Positions 55,063 through 64,000 of a stretch of 64,000 nucleotides of DNA are shown piece by piece (the stretch's first letter is position 1; every line of letters starts with the position of its first letter). Where the stretch lies: positions 494,723 through 558,722 of the forward strand of contig NZ_HG322949.1 of assembly GCF_000723165.1 (NCBI RefSeq), given 5' to 3'. The translations under genes and the position numbers were made by a program. A model generated the notes under the pieces. That model ran no database searches. It was not told the DNA's origin and saw only the letters and a list, made by a program, of their open reading frames with translations. This DNA is from Janthinobacterium agaricidamnosum NBRC 102515 = DSM 9628. Its GTDB lineage: Bacteria > Pseudomonadota > Gammaproteobacteria > Burkholderiales > Burkholderiaceae_D.

Positions 55063-56727
55063 ATGCTCCGCACACTGTCCATCCGCGATTTTGTTATTGT
55101 CGATTCGATTGAACTGGAATTTTCCGCCGGCTTTAGCGTGCTGACGGGCGAGACCGGCGCCGGCAAGTCGATCCTGATCGATGCGCTGACGCTGGCGCTG
55201 GGCGGGCGCGGCGACGCCAGCGTGGTGCGCGAAGGCGCGGCCCGGGCCGACATCACGGCCGACTTCGGCGTCAGCCCGGAAGCGCAAGCCTGGCTGGCGG
55301 CCCATGAATTCGCCAACGAGGAAGGCGGCGCGCTGCTGCGCCGCGTGATCGACAATGCGGGCCGCTCGAAGGCGTACATCAACGGCATCGCCGCCACCGC
55401 CGCGCAATTGCGCGAACTGGGCGACATGCTGGTCGATATCCACGGCCAGCACGCGCACCAGTCGCTGCTGAAGGCGGAGGCGCAGCGCGCCCTGCTGGAC
55501 AACCAGGCCGGCAAGGACGGCACGGCGGCGACCGATGCGCGCAAGGTGGCGGCCTTGCATAAAAGCTGGCGCGCGCTGGTGCGCCAGCGCGAAGAATTCG
55601 AAACCAACGCCGCCAACGTGCTGTACGAGCGCGAACGGCTGGAATGGCAAGTGGGCGAGCTGGAAAAGCTGGCCGTCAAGCCGGGCGAATGGAGCGACAT
55701 CACCAACGAGCACAGCCGCTTGTCGCATGCGGCCAGCCTGCTCGAAGGCGCACAGGAAACGCTGTCGGTCATTTCCGAAGCGGAAGATCATCCGATCTTG
55801 TCGCAACTGTCGCTGCTGAACCAGAAGCTGGGCAAGCTGGTGTCGGTCGACGCCGAGTTGCAGCCGATCGTCGACTTGATCGAATCGTCGCGCATCCAGT
55901 TGCAGGAATCGGTGTATGCGCTGAATAATTACCTGGACCGGGTCGAACTCGATCCGGACCGCTTGCGCCAGGTCGATGCGCGGATGGAGGCGCTGCACAC
56001 GACGGCGCGCAAGTTCCGCGTGATGCCGGAAGAGTTGGCCGAAGAACATGCGAAGCTGTCGGAGAAGTTGCAGCAATTGGCCGACGCCAGCGATATCGAA
56101 GGCTTGCGCCGCCAGGAAGACAAGATCATGGCCGAGTACATGACGGCGGCTGGCCGCCTGTCGGTATTGCGCACGGCGGCGGCGCACATGCTCGGCGACG
56201 CGGTGACCCGCGCGATGCAGGATTTGAGCATGAGCGGCGGCTGTTTTGAAGTGGCGCTGAACCCGTGCGAACCGTCCGGCAGCGGGCTGGAGCAAGTCGA
56301 ATTCCTGGTCGCCGGCCATGCCGGCACGGCCCCGCGGCCATTGGCCAAAGTGGCGTCCGGCGGCGAACTGGCGCGTATCGCGCTGGCCATCTCGGTGATC
56401 ACGTCGAATGCGACCACCACGCCGACGCTGATTTTCGATGAGGTCGACAGCGGCATCGGCGGCGGCGTCGCGGAAGTGGTCGGGCGCTTGCTGAAACGGC
56501 TGGGCCAGGGACGGCAAGTGCTGTGCGTGACGCACTTGCCGCAAGTGGCCAGCCAGGCCAACCAGCATTTCCAGGTTGCCAAGAGCACGCTGGACAATGG
56601 CAAGACCACGTCGCGCATCGATATGCTCGACAGCAAGTCGCGGGTCGAGGAAGTGGCGCGCATGCTGGGCGGGCTGGAAATTACCGCGACCACGCGCAAG
56701 CACGCGCGCGAGTTGCTGGCGTCTTGA
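55063..56727 (+). CDS. recN: DNA repair protein RecN
   Basis: 554-aa SMC-like ATPase acting in double-strand-break repair. It begins M-L-R-T-L-S-I-R-D-F-V-I-V-D, with Walker A T-G-E-T-G-A-G-K-S near residue 29, a long coiled coil in the middle and the C-terminal S-G-G-E-L-A-R-I-A-L-A signature and L-I-F-D-E-V-D-S-G-I-G-G Walker B. T-H-L-P-Q-V-A is the RecN H-loop. The length is normal. An upstream LexA box fits its SOS control. Confidence 0.95.
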   Translation: MLRTLSIRDFVIVDSIELEFSAGFSVLTGETGAGKSILIDALTLALGGRGDASVVREGAARADITADFGVSPEAQAWLAAHEFANEEGGALLRRVIDNAGRSKAYINGIAATAAQLRELGDMLVDIHGQHAHQSLLKAEAQRALLDNQAGKDGTAATDARKVAALHKSWRALVRQREEFETNAANVLYERERLEWQVGELEKLAVKPGEWSDITNEHSRLSHAASLLEGAQETLSVISEAEDHPILSQLSLLNQKLGKLVSVDAELQPIVDLIESSRIQLQESVYALNNYLDRVELDPDRLRQVDARMEALHTTARKFRVMPEELAEEHAKLSEKLQQLADASDIEGLRRQEDKIMAEYMTAAGRLSVLRTAAAHMLGDAVTRAMQDLSMSGGCFEVALNPCEPSGSGLEQVEFLVAGHAGTAPRPLAKVASGGELARIALAISVITSNATTTPTLIFDEVDSGIGGGVAEVVGRLLKRLGQGRQVLCVTHLPQVASQANQHFQVAKSTLDNGKTTSRIDMLDSKSRVEEVARMLGGLEITATTRKHARELLAS

Positions 56728-56817
56728 GCACCATGCCACCTTTGCTGCGGCCACTATATTGGTTCTGTTGATCCAATGTAACTATAATGCCCTCATCCAA
56801 TACATCGAAGATCTTTC

Positions 56818-57927
56818 ATGTCCTTTCAAAAAGAACCTCCTTTTACCCACGGCAGCACCAGCCGCAGCGCGGTGGTGCTGGTCAACCTGGGCACGCCCGA
56901 TGCGCCGACGACGTCCGCCGTGCGGCGTTATCTGAAGCAATTCCTGTCCGACCCGCGGGTGGTGGAAATCCCGCGCCTGGTGTGGTGGTTCATCCTGCAC
57001 CTGATTATCTTGCCGTTCCGCTCCAGCCAGTCGGCCAAGAAATATGCATCGATCTGGACCCGTGAGGGTTCGCCGCTGAAAGTACATACGGAGAAGCAAA
57101 CCCAATTGCTGCGCGGCGCGCTGGCCGAACGCGGCCATGACGGCTTGAACGTCGACATGGCGATGCGCTACGGATCGCCATCGTTGCCGGACGTGCTGGA
57201 CAAGCTGCAAGCCGACGGTTGCGAGCGCATCGTCATCTTGCCGGCTTATCCGCAATATTCGGGCACCACCACCGCGTCGATCTGCGATGCGGTGTTCAGC
57301 CATTTTTCCAAGGTGCGTAATATTCCGGAATTGCGTTTCGTAAAAAGTTACCATGACCACGACGCGTATATCGACGCCTTGCGCGACTCGGTATTGAATC
57401 ACTGGGATGCGCATGGCCGGCCGGAAAAACTGGTCATCAGTTTCCATGGCGTGCCGAAACGCACTTTGTTGCTGGGCGATCCCTACCATTGCCAATGTCT
57501 CAAGACTGCGCGTTTGCTGGCGGAAAAATTGCGTCTGAGCAAAGATCAATACGTGGTGACCTTCCAGTCGCGTTTCGGCAAGGCCGAGTGGCTGCAGCCG
57601 TACACCGCGCCGACCTTGGTCGCGCTGGCGCGGCAGGGCGTGACGCGGGTCGATTTGCTGTGCCCCGGTTTTACCAGCGATTGCCTGGAAACGCTGGAAG
57701 AAATCGCGATGGAAGCGAAGCACGACTTCGAGACCGCCGGCGGCAAGGTATTCAATTACATCCCCTGCCTGAATGAAGCGCCGGCCTGGATCGCCGCTTT
57801 GGCAGAAATTGCCGAGCAGCACATGATCGGCTGGCCGACAATGAAAACGGCGGCCCAGCGTGAACTGGACAGCAGCCACGCGCTGCTCGGACGCGAGGCG
57901 GCGCTGGCGCTGGGTGCCGAAAAATAG
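56818..57927 (+). CDS. hemH: Ferrochelatase
   Basis: 369-aa enzyme that inserts ferrous iron into protoporphyrin IX in the last step of haem synthesis. The N-terminal [13 protein letters not shown], the mid-domain L-P-A-Y-P-Q-Y-S and the active-site region I-S-F-H-G-V-P-K-R near residue 205 (catalytic His) are visible, plus [14 protein letters not shown]. The enzyme ends before a strong bidirectional terminator. Confidence 0.95.
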   Translation: MSFQKEPPFTHGSTSRSAVVLVNLGTPDAPTTSAVRRYLKQFLSDPRVVEIPRLVWWFILHLIILPFRSSQSAKKYASIWTREGSPLKVHTEKQTQLLRGALAERGHDGLNVDMAMRYGSPSLPDVLDKLQADGCERIVILPAYPQYSGTTTASICDAVFSHFSKVRNIPELRFVKSYHDHDAYIDALRDSVLNHWDAHGRPEKLVISFHGVPKRTLLLGDPYHCQCLKTARLLAEKLRLSKDQYVVTFQSRFGKAEWLQPYTAPTLVALARQGVTRVDLLCPGFTSDCLETLEEIAMEAKHDFETAGGKVFNYIPCLNEAPAWIAALAEIAEQHMIGWPTMKTAAQRELDSSHALLGREAALALGAEK

Positions 57928-57953
57928 TCTGGAGTGACGTCAGAAAGTCAGTC

Positions 57954-57979
57954 AAAAAGCCGCGTCCATGCGGCTTTTT
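57954..57979. terminator. Bidirectional terminator after hemH
   Basis: A 10-bp perfect stem AAAAAGCCGC/GCGGCTTTTT with a 6-base loop; its A/T-rich base also supplies a T-run for both strands. Confidence 0.9.
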
Positions 57980-58023
57980 ATTTGCCGCAAGCCGCGCCAG
58001 TGGCGGGATCTGCGGCGACACTG

Positions 58024-58146
58024 TTAAAATAGCGGGTTGAATAAAGCCGCTGAAGGCAGTCGCACTGTTGTTAGTACAGAACAAATCCATGCCGTAATCA
58101 GCGCGGCATAGGCGGCAACGGCGGCGGCGATGATTGGCATTTTCAT
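58024..58146 (-). CDS. Very small single-helix membrane protein
   Basis: A 40-aa frame from ATG 58146 with GGAG at 58154-58157, 7 bases upstream. Residues 3-26 are hydrophobic (I-I-A-A-A-V-A-A-Y-A-A-L-I-T-A-W-I), so the product would be one short membrane helix with a small tail. It lies on the minus strand between hemH and grpE. Function is unknown; small membrane proteins of this size are easily missed. Confidence 0.55.
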   Translation of the reverse strand: MKMPIIAAAVAAYAALITAWICSVLTTVRLPSAALFNPLF

Positions 58147-58287
58147 AAGAAACTCCGCAGTTTGTCTACATGTCTTGTCTCTCCATATTAGACCTTCCGC
58201 CACCAAAGAGAATCTACAAAGATGCTAAGTTTTGTAACGGCTGTTACATGGCGCCGCGCCCGTCTGGAAAAGCAGATGACGATACCT

Positions 58288-58315
58288 CTTGAAACAGTAG
58301 GATATAGCCCCATCT
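58288..58315 (+). promoter_or_regulatory. Sigma-32 heat-shock promoter of grpE
   Basis: CTTGAAA (58288-58294), a 13-base spacer and CCCCATCT (58308-58315) match the RpoH consensus exactly. It lies 67 bases before the grpE start. Confidence 0.9.
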
Positions 58316-58381
58316 GGCAGCAGTGTTGTAAAGAAGTGAAGCCTAACTAATATTAAGTCATTGATTGTAGGAGCTTTTTAG

Positions 58382-58918
58382 ATGCAAGATCAGGAAAACC
58401 AAGCTGTACCAAACGAGCAGGCGGACGCAGCAACGGCCGCTCCATCGACTCCCTCCGAGCCGACGCTGGAAGAGCAGCTGGCAAGTACCGAAGCGCGTCT
58501 TGCTGAAATGCACGATGCATTCATGCGCGCCAAGGCCGATGGCGAAAACATCCGCCGCCGTGCCCAGGAAGATGTTGCCAAGGCACATAAATTTGCCGTG
58601 GAAAGTTTTGCCGAAGCCATGGTGCCAGTCAAAGACAGCCTGGAGATGGCCTTGAGCATCGAAACGCCGTCGATCGAATCGCTGAAAGAGGGGGTCGAAA
58701 TGACTCTGAAACAGTTGAGCTCGGCTTTCGAGCGCAACCGTCTGGTTGAAATCCAGCCGGCGCAAGGCGAAAAACTGGATCCGATGAAACACCAGGCGGT
58801 GGCTGTGGTGCCGGCGGAACAGGAAGCCAATACAGTCGTGTCGGTGCTGCAAAAGGGTTATATGATTGCGGACCGTTTACTGCGTCCGGCGATTGTTACC
58901 GCAGCGCAAGCTAAGTAA
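58382..58918 (+). CDS. grpE: Co-chaperone GrpE
   Basis: 178-aa nucleotide-exchange factor for DnaK. The helical N-terminal part has [28 protein letters not shown], the conserved GrpE dimerisation motif, and the C-terminal beta domain ends [19 protein letters not shown]. Length is normal. A sigma-32 promoter precedes it. Confidence 0.95.
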   Translation: MQDQENQAVPNEQADAATAAPSTPSEPTLEEQLASTEARLAEMHDAFMRAKADGENIRRRAQEDVAKAHKFAVESFAEAMVPVKDSLEMALSIETPSIESLKEGVEMTLKQLSSAFERNRLVEIQPAQGEKLDPMKHQAVAVVPAEQEANTVVSVLQKGYMIADRLLRPAIVTAAQAK

Positions 58919-58954
58919 TCGCAAAATAAATCAGCAGTGCGGTATCAGCAAGCA

Positions 58955-58982
58955 CTTGAAAGCACGTCGTTTTTCCACATAT
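58955..58982 (+). promoter_or_regulatory. Second sigma-32-like promoter, for dnaK
   Basis: CTTGAAA (58955-58961), a 13-base spacer and CCACATAT (58975-58982) match the RpoH consensus with one mismatch in the -10 part. It lies 40 bases before the dnaK start. Confidence 0.75.
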
Positions 58983-59022
58983 AAGAACCATCTGAACTTT
59001 AGCGAATTAAGGAAGAAAAATC

Positions 59023-60963
59023 ATGGGTAGAATTATCGGTATCGATCTGGGAACCACAAATTCCTGCGTTTCCATCATGGAAAATGGTCAGCCAAAGGTA
59101 ATCGAAAACGCCGAAGGCGCACGTACGACGCCGTCGATCATCGCTTATCAAGAAGATGGTGAAATCCTGGTCGGCGCGCCGGCCAAACGCCAGGCAGTGA
59201 CCAATCCGCAGAACACGCTGTTCGCCGTCAAACGTTTGATCGGCCGCAAGTTCGACGAAAAAGAAGTACAAAAAGACATCGCCCTGATGCCTTACAAAAT
59301 CATGAAAGCCGACAACGGCGATGCATGGATCGGCGTGCGCGACAAAAAACTGGCGCCACCGCAGATCTCCGCCGAAGTCCTGCGCAAAATGAAAAAAACC
59401 GCTGAAGACTATCTCGGCGAAGAAGTCACCGAAGCCGTCATCACGGTACCGGCTTACTTCAACGACTCGCAGCGCCAGGCGACCAAGGATGCCGGCCGTA
59501 TCGCCGGTCTGGACGTCAAGCGCATCATCAACGAACCAACCGCTGCCGCGCTGGCATTCGGCCTGGACAAGACCGAAAAAGGCGACCGCAAAATCGCCGT
59601 GTACGACTTGGGCGGCGGTACCTTCGACGTCTCGATCATCGAAATTGCCGATGTTGATGGCGAAAAACAATTTGAAGTGCTGTCGACCAACGGCGACACC
59701 TTCCTGGGCGGCGAAGACTTCGACCAGCGCGTGATCGACTACATCATCGAAGAATTCAAGAAAATCAACGGCCTGGACCTGAAAAAAGATCCGATCGCAC
59801 TGCAACGCATCAAGGCTTCGGCCGAGCGCGCGAAGATCGAACTGTCGTCGTCGCAACAAACTGAAATCAACGAGCCGTACATCGCGATGGCCAATGGCGC
59901 ACCGGTCCACTTGAACCTGAAGATGACCCGCGCCAAGCTGGAGTCGCTGGTGGAAGAACTGATCGTCGCGACGATGGAACCATGCCGCACCGCCATCAAG
60001 GATGCGGGCGTCAAAGTGTCCGACATCGACGACATCATCCTGGTCGGCGGTATGACCCGTATGCCGAAGGTGCAGGAAAAAGTGAAGGAATTCTTCGGCA
60101 AGGATCCACGCAAGGACGTGAATCCGGACGAAGCGGTGGCGGTTGGCGCGGCGATTCAAGGTTCGGTACTGTCGGGCGAACGCAAAGACTTGCTGTTGCT
60201 GGACGTAACGCCATTGTCCCTGGGTATCGAAACCCTGGGCGGCGTGATGACCAAGATGATCCACAAAAACACCACGATTCCAACCAAGTTCAGCCAGGTG
60301 TTCTCGACCGCCGACGACAACCAGCCTGCGGTGACCATCAAGGTTTACCAGGGCGAGCGTGAAATCGCCGCCGGCAATAAAGGCCTGGGCGAATTCAATC
60401 TGGAAGGTATCCCGCCAGCATCGCGCGGCACGCCGCAGATCGAAGTGACTTTCGACATCGATGCCAACGGCATCTTGCACGTCGGCGCGAAAGACAAAGC
60501 CACCGGCAAGGAAAACAAGATCACCATCAAGGCCAACTCCGGTTTGACCGAAGATGAAATCCAGAAGATGGTGAAAGACGCCGAGTTGAATGCCGAAGAA
60601 GACAAGAAGGTCAAGGAATTGGCCGAGTCGCGCAACCAGGCCGATGCCTTGGTGCATTCGACCCGCAAATCGCTGACCGAATACGGCGACAAGCTGGAAG
60701 CCGGCGAAAAAACCGCGATCGAAGCGGCGATCAGCGACCTGGAAGCCAGCATCAAAGCCGGCGACAAGGCCGAAATCGACGCCAAGGTTGCCGCCTTGTC
60801 GACCGCTTCGCAAAAGCTGGGCGAAAAAATGTACGCCGACATGCAAGCGCAGCAAGCTGCGGGCGCTGAAGGCGGCGCACAGCAAGCCGCTGGTGCTGCC
60901 GATGCAGGCAAGCAAGACGATGTTGTCGACGCCGACTTCAAGGAAGTAAAGGACAGCAAGTAA
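59023..60963 (+). CDS. dnaK: Chaperone DnaK (Hsp70)
   Basis: 646-aa Hsp70 chaperone. It begins [16 protein letters not shown] and carries the three Hsp70 signatures, including [11 protein letters not shown] and [10 protein letters not shown]. The substrate-binding domain follows residue 390 and the lid ends in [15 protein letters not shown]. Acts with DnaJ and GrpE in protein folding. It has its own sigma-32-like promoter and ends in a terminator at 61039. Confidence 0.97.
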   Translation: MGRIIGIDLGTTNSCVSIMENGQPKVIENAEGARTTPSIIAYQEDGEILVGAPAKRQAVTNPQNTLFAVKRLIGRKFDEKEVQKDIALMPYKIMKADNGDAWIGVRDKKLAPPQISAEVLRKMKKTAEDYLGEEVTEAVITVPAYFNDSQRQATKDAGRIAGLDVKRIINEPTAAALAFGLDKTEKGDRKIAVYDLGGGTFDVSIIEIADVDGEKQFEVLSTNGDTFLGGEDFDQRVIDYIIEEFKKINGLDLKKDPIALQRIKASAERAKIELSSSQQTEINEPYIAMANGAPVHLNLKMTRAKLESLVEELIVATMEPCRTAIKDAGVKVSDIDDIILVGGMTRMPKVQEKVKEFFGKDPRKDVNPDEAVAVGAAIQGSVLSGERKDLLLLDVTPLSLGIETLGGVMTKMIHKNTTIPTKFSQVFSTADDNQPAVTIKVYQGEREIAAGNKGLGEFNLEGIPPASRGTPQIEVTFDIDANGILHVGAKDKATGKENKITIKANSGLTEDEIQKMVKDAELNAEEDKKVKELAESRNQADALVHSTRKSLTEYGDKLEAGEKTAIEAAISDLEASIKAGDKAEIDAKVAALSTASQKLGEKMYADMQAQQAAGAEGGAQQAAGAADAGKQDDVVDADFKEVKDSK

Positions 60964-61038
60964 TCTTCCCGGTATCCCTGTCACAGGGGGCCGCCGGGCA
61001 GCATGCTTGATCGCGGCGGCCAGCCGCGAAGACCGCCG

Positions 61039-61077
61039 AGCCGAGCGACCGTGTAACGGTACTCGACTCGGCTTTTT
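61039..61077 (+). terminator. Terminator after dnaK
   Basis: An imperfect hairpin with outer arms AGCCGAG (61039-61045) and CTCGGCT (61067-61073), an inner ACCG/CGGT pairing and a following TTTTT. It suggests that dnaJ also needs its own promoter. Confidence 0.75.
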
Positions 61078-61159
61078 CGTGTAATTACTAAGTAATTCCC
61101 AAGAGATTCACGGTAATTGATTTGGGAGTTACGTAACAGTACTGCAAGGTGCCGACAAC

Positions 61160-62293
61160 ATGGCAAAGCGTGATTTTTACGAGACACTCGGTGTCTCAAA
61201 GGGTGCTTCGGAAGAAGAGATCAAAAAGTCTTACCGTAAACTGGCGATGAAATACCATCCGGACCGCAATCCGGACAGTAAAGAGTCGGAAGAAAAGTTT
61301 AAGGAAGTCAAAGAAGCCTACGAAATGCTGACCAATCCGGAAAAGCGCGAAGCGTACGACCGTTACGGTCACGCCGGCGTGGACCCGAACATGGGCGGCG
61401 GCGGAGGTTTCGGCGGTGGCGCGGGCGGTTTTGCCGACAGCTTCGGCGACATCTTTGGCGATATCTTTGGCGGTGGCGGTGGACGCAGCCGTAATTCCGG
61501 TCCGCAAGTCTATCGCGGCGCCGATTTGCGCTACAACCTCGAAATCACGCTGGAACAGGCGGCGCACGGCTTTAACACGACCATCCGCGTACCAAGCTGG
61601 GACAAATGCGATACGTGTCACGGCAGCGGCGCCAAGCCAGGCACCTCGCCGACCACGTGCGGCACGTGCGGCGGCCACGGCCAGGTACGCATGCAGCAAG
61701 GTTTTTTCAGCATCCAGCAAACCTGCCCGAAATGCCATGGCAGCGGCAAGGTCATCACCGACCCATGCACGCCGTGCGGCGGTGCGGGGCGCATCAAGCG
61801 CAACAAGACGCTGGAAGTACAAATTCCGGCAGGTATCGATACCGGCACGCGCATCCGCTCGTCCGGCGATGGCGAACCCGGCACCAATGGCGGCCCGGCC
61901 GGCGACCTGTATGTGGAAATCCACATCAAGCCGCATGCCGTGTTCCAGCGCGAAGGCGACGACCTGCATTGCGAAATGCCGATCTCGTTCACCAAGGCAG
62001 CGTTGGGCGGCGACATCGAAGTGCCGACCTTGAATGGTAAAGTATCGTTTGCGATTCCTGAAGGTACCCAGTCGGGCAAGACTTTCCGCCTCAAGGGCAA
62101 GGGCATCAAGGGCGTACGTTCCGGCTACATGGGCGACCTGTTCTGCCACGTTGCCATCGAGACCCCGGTCAAGCTGACGGAAAAGCAAAAAGAATTGCTG
62201 CGCGACTTTGAAAAATCGACGGCCGAAGGCGGCGCCAAGCATAGTCCGCAAAGCAAGACCTGGAAAGACAAGGTCAAGGATTTTTTTGAGTGA
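61160..62293 (+). CDS. dnaJ: Chaperone DnaJ (Hsp40)
   Basis: 377-aa type I J-protein. The J-domain has Y-H-P-D-R-N-P-D with the H-P-D loop, followed by a Gly-rich region (about 76-115) and four C-x-x-C-x-G-x-G zinc repeats such as C-D-T-C-H-G-S-G and C-P-K-C-H-G-S-G. The C-terminal domains bind unfolded protein. It stimulates the ATPase of DnaK. A terminator lies between it and dnaK, so transcription may start at about 61080-61150. Confidence 0.97.
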   Translation: MAKRDFYETLGVSKGASEEEIKKSYRKLAMKYHPDRNPDSKESEEKFKEVKEAYEMLTNPEKREAYDRYGHAGVDPNMGGGGGFGGGAGGFADSFGDIFGDIFGGGGGRSRNSGPQVYRGADLRYNLEITLEQAAHGFNTTIRVPSWDKCDTCHGSGAKPGTSPTTCGTCGGHGQVRMQQGFFSIQQTCPKCHGSGKVITDPCTPCGGAGRIKRNKTLEVQIPAGIDTGTRIRSSGDGEPGTNGGPAGDLYVEIHIKPHAVFQREGDDLHCEMPISFTKAALGGDIEVPTLNGKVSFAIPEGTQSGKTFRLKGKGIKGVRSGYMGDLFCHVAIETPVKLTEKQKELLRDFEKSTAEGGAKHSPQSKTWKDKVKDFFE

Positions 62294-62403
62294 TGCAGGG
62301 CCATCTTGCATCGACACTGATGAAGGGCGTATAAGCGTCCTTCTCGAACCGGCCGCTGACATGCCACCAGGTATCTCGGCGGTCTTGTTATAAGGATGAC
62401 ACA

Positions 62404-63072
62404 ATGACCGAACCCCAAACTTCGCCGGCCTTGTCGGACTTGTTGCAGCGTAACCGCCGTTGGGCCGCTTCCATGGTGGAAAAGGATCCCGAGTATTTCA
62501 AGACGCTGGAAGCCCAGTCTCCTGAATATCTGTGGATAGGCTGTTCCGACAGCCGCGTGCCCGCCAATGAATTACTGGGCATGGCTCCTGGCAATGTGTT
62601 TGTGCACCGTAATATCGCCAACGTAGTGGTGCATACTGATTTGAATTGCCTGTCCGTGCTGCAATTCGCCGTCGAGGTGCTGAAAGTCAAACATGTCATC
62701 ATCGTCGGCCATTATGGCTGCAAAGGCGTGCATGCGGCCATGACCGGCACCCGGGTCGGCCTGGTCGACAACTGGCTGCGCCACGTCCAGGACGTGCACC
62801 AGAAACATGAACGCTACCTGGGCGACGTGCTGTCGGCGCACCAGCGCCAGGACCGGCTATGCGAGTTGAACGTCACCGAACAAGTCTCCAACGTCTGCCA
62901 AACCACCATCGTGCAAGACGCGTGGGAACGCGGCCAGGAGTTGCATGTGCATGGCTGGGTGTATGGCTTGAAGGATGGCTTGCTGAACAACCTCGACATG
63001 ACCGTCAGCGGCCCCGATGAATTGGCGTCGCGGGTGGCGAACCGTTTGACGCATTACGCGGACAATGCGTGA
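62404..63072 (+). CDS. can: Beta-class carbonic anhydrase
   Basis: 222-aa zinc enzyme that interconverts CO2 and bicarbonate. The zinc site is C-S-D-S-R-V-P (Cys and Asp) with H-Y-G-C-K-G (His and Cys) about 60 residues on, plus the conserved F-V-H-R-N-I-A-N. Y-L-W-I-G-C-S-D-S is the usual beta-class start of the site. Length is typical of E. coli Can. It follows dnaJ at 110 bases and ends in a hairpin terminator. Confidence 0.93.
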   Translation: MTEPQTSPALSDLLQRNRRWAASMVEKDPEYFKTLEAQSPEYLWIGCSDSRVPANELLGMAPGNVFVHRNIANVVVHTDLNCLSVLQFAVEVLKVKHVIIVGHYGCKGVHAAMTGTRVGLVDNWLRHVQDVHQKHERYLGDVLSAHQRQDRLCELNVTEQVSNVCQTTIVQDAWERGQELHVHGWVYGLKDGLLNNLDMTVSGPDELASRVANRLTHYADNA

Positions 63073-63109
63073 TGGGTTGTCTGAATTAGTCGTATAAGAT
63101 GTGTGGTTG

Positions 63110-63145
63110 AATGGCCGGTACCGTATGACGGGACCGGCCATTTTG
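63110..63145 (+). terminator. Terminator after carbonic anhydrase gene
   Basis: A 10-bp perfect stem AATGGCCGGT/ACCGGCCATT (63110-63119, 63133-63142) with a 13-base loop, followed by a short T-rich tail. Confidence 0.75.
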
Positions 63146-63274
63146 CTGTTTACTGAGACTATTTTAGTGCATTTAGGCATTGAGCCATCATAGATGGATT
63201 GATCGTAGTAATATGAACTATCATCGTTCTCGAACCTCGGTACGTGACCAGCAAACGTCAGGAGAAAGTGAAAT

Positions 63275-63436
63275 TCACATCTTGATTGGCACGAGCAGAC
63301 GCTTGTCTTCTTTAGCGCGGCGGCTTTCAGGGTTCAGGCGCCAGGCATAGAAGCCGCTGGGATGCACTTCGAGCATCTTGCACAGCCGGCGCACCGGGAA
63401 TTGGCCCTGTAACTCAACAATTAAGGTGTACCTTAC
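63275..63436 (-). pseudogene. IS3-family orfB fragment
   Basis: In the frame after the orfA stop, F-P-V-R-R-L-C-K-M-L-E-V-H-P-S-G-F-Y-A-W-R, then S-R-R-A-K-E-D-K-R-L-L, matches the start of an IS3-type OrfB (the helper region before the DDE domain). It ends after about 53 codons, so the catalytic domain is lost. Confidence 0.85.
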
Positions 63437-63711
63437 CCGGACGTCTTGGCAAAGTACACCGCGGCCTTTTTCAAGATGTCACGCTCCTCCGTGACGCGCT
63501 TGAGTTCAGCCTTCAAGCGCCGCATCTCGTCAGACTGGGCATCGACAGCCTTGCGCTCTTCCTCTGGGACGCCATAGCGTTTCACCCAGGCGTACAGGCT
63601 ATGGATGCTCACGCCAAGCCGCTCTGCGACTTCACTAACCGGGTGCCCGCGCTGCGCCACTTGCTTGACCGCAGCAATCTTGAATTCCTCTGTGTACCGC
63701 TTTCCGCTCAT
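63433..63711 (-). CDS. IS3-family transposase OrfA
   Basis: 92-aa DNA-binding subunit of an IS3-type transposase. A helix-turn-helix T-E-E-F-K-I-A-A-V-K-Q-V-A-Q-R-G-H-P-V-S-E-V-A is followed by the leucine zipper region (L-K-A-E-L-K-R-V-T-E-E-R-D-I-L-K-K-A-A-V-Y-F). OrfB on the same strand is truncated, so the element is inactive on its own. One end of the IS lies near 63754. Confidence 0.9.
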   Translation of the reverse strand: MSGKRYTEEFKIAAVKQVAQRGHPVSEVAERLGVSIHSLYAWVKRYGVPEEERKAVDAQSDEMRRLKAELKRVTEERDILKKAAVYFAKTSG

Positions 63712-63811
63712 ACTTTCTCCTTGTGCCCGTAATTATGGCTCAGGAGTGTCTACAATTGTTGTGGCGATTCAACCACGACTCTTGAAATGTGACACATTGC
63801 CGCTGGACCGC

Positions 63812-63846
63812 GTGTCCAGTTTGCCGTGGTTTAGGTGTCCAGTTTG
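63812..63846. repeat. Paired repeats resembling IS21-family ends
   Basis: GTGTCCAGTTTG occurs twice (63812-63823, 63835-63846), 23 bases apart, a spacing common in IS21-type terminal regions that carry multiple repeats. No IS21 gene is visible within the window after it. Confidence 0.5.
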
Positions 63847-64000
63847 GCTGAATTACGCACCCTACCGGCGCAGGTCAGCTATCCCCCCTGAGTTGCCCTG
63901 CCATACCACTGCACAAAGGCATTAAATTGGTATGGTCTGCCCAAGCGGATCTCTATGGGGCCACCCGCCCCGGAAATGTGCTTGAAGAGGCTACTGGTAT
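63847..64000. other. Window edge, no feature recognised
   Basis: About 150 bases up to the edge with no frame, repeat or signal that I can assign. It may belong to an insertion sequence running off the window. Confidence 0.3.

Noticed and set aside
54142..56754. Minus-strand open frame of 870 codons
   Set aside because: It lies opposite nadK and recN, is rich in Arg, His and Gln as expected from antisense of GC-rich genes, and has no domain.
58147..58381. CIRCE operator before grpE
   Set aside because: The TTAGCACTC-N9-GAGTGCTAA motif is absent here and also from the region before dnaK.
58999..60984. Minus-strand open frame of 661 codons
   Set aside because: Exact antisense of dnaK; long antisense frames are common opposite dnaK and show no motif.

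Overview
The window looks like a high-GC betaproteobacterial chromosome, most probably an Oxalobacteraceae member such as Janthinobacterium, Duganella or Massilia. This is inferred from the heat-shock block (nadK-recN-hemH-grpE-dnaK-dnaJ), the betaproteobacterial-type porin, the gdhA/LysR pair and the DUF4810/DUF799 lipoprotein genes; no rRNA is present to confirm it.

Layout. 1-6400: the end of a Sel1-repeat protein, a four-gene lipoprotein operon (CsgG-like, small lipoprotein, DUF4810, DUF799), a DUF4197 protein, tRNA-Gly(CCC), an NPP1/NLP-type secreted protein and trmB. 6500-18650: gdhA with a HypT-like LysR gene, a LysR-symporter operon divergent from a secreted hydrolase and a porin, an EamA exporter, an AraC regulator, recQ and uppP. 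18890-27070: a sugar-type MFS gene with a DeoR regulator, a cysteine-cluster protein, an ECF sigma/anti-sigma pair sandwiched between two catalase-like peroxidases, RidA, a LysR gene and an exported epoxide-hydrolase-like protein. A 158-bp MITE-like element with a TTA duplication sits beside the last gene.

27563-46558 is a Tn7-like transposon of about 19.0 kb with perfect 28-bp inverted ends and several shorter end repeats. Its transposition genes (tnsA-tniA-tniB-tniQ) form one minus-strand operon with overlapping or nearly abutting genes. The cargo is AT-richer than the host and looks like a defence island. It holds a Lamassu/DdmABC-like operon (Cap4-type nuclease, middle component, SMC-like ATPase) with a perfect LexA box upstream and a two-helix membrane protein gene right behind it. 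It also holds a Septu pair (PtuA ATPase, PtuB HNH nuclease) and a 1019-aa helicase with a candidate C-terminal nuclease site that I cannot assign to a named system. Decayed IS5 and IS21 pieces separate these modules, and an extra transposon-end copy at 42649 suggests that the helicase segment was once a separate unit.

46630-63100: a TetR regulator, pcm, rhodanese, a TolC-type outer-membrane protein, GNAT, gloA, OsmC and a PQQ-type sugar dehydrogenase, then nadK-recN (with a perfect LexA box), hemH, grpE, dnaK and dnaJ (with sigma-32 promoters before grpE and dnaK) and a beta-carbonic anhydrase. 63275-64000: a truncated IS3 element and IS21-like end repeats.

The most interesting parts are the SOS-linked defence cargo, the unassigned helicase-nuclease and the downstream membrane protein.
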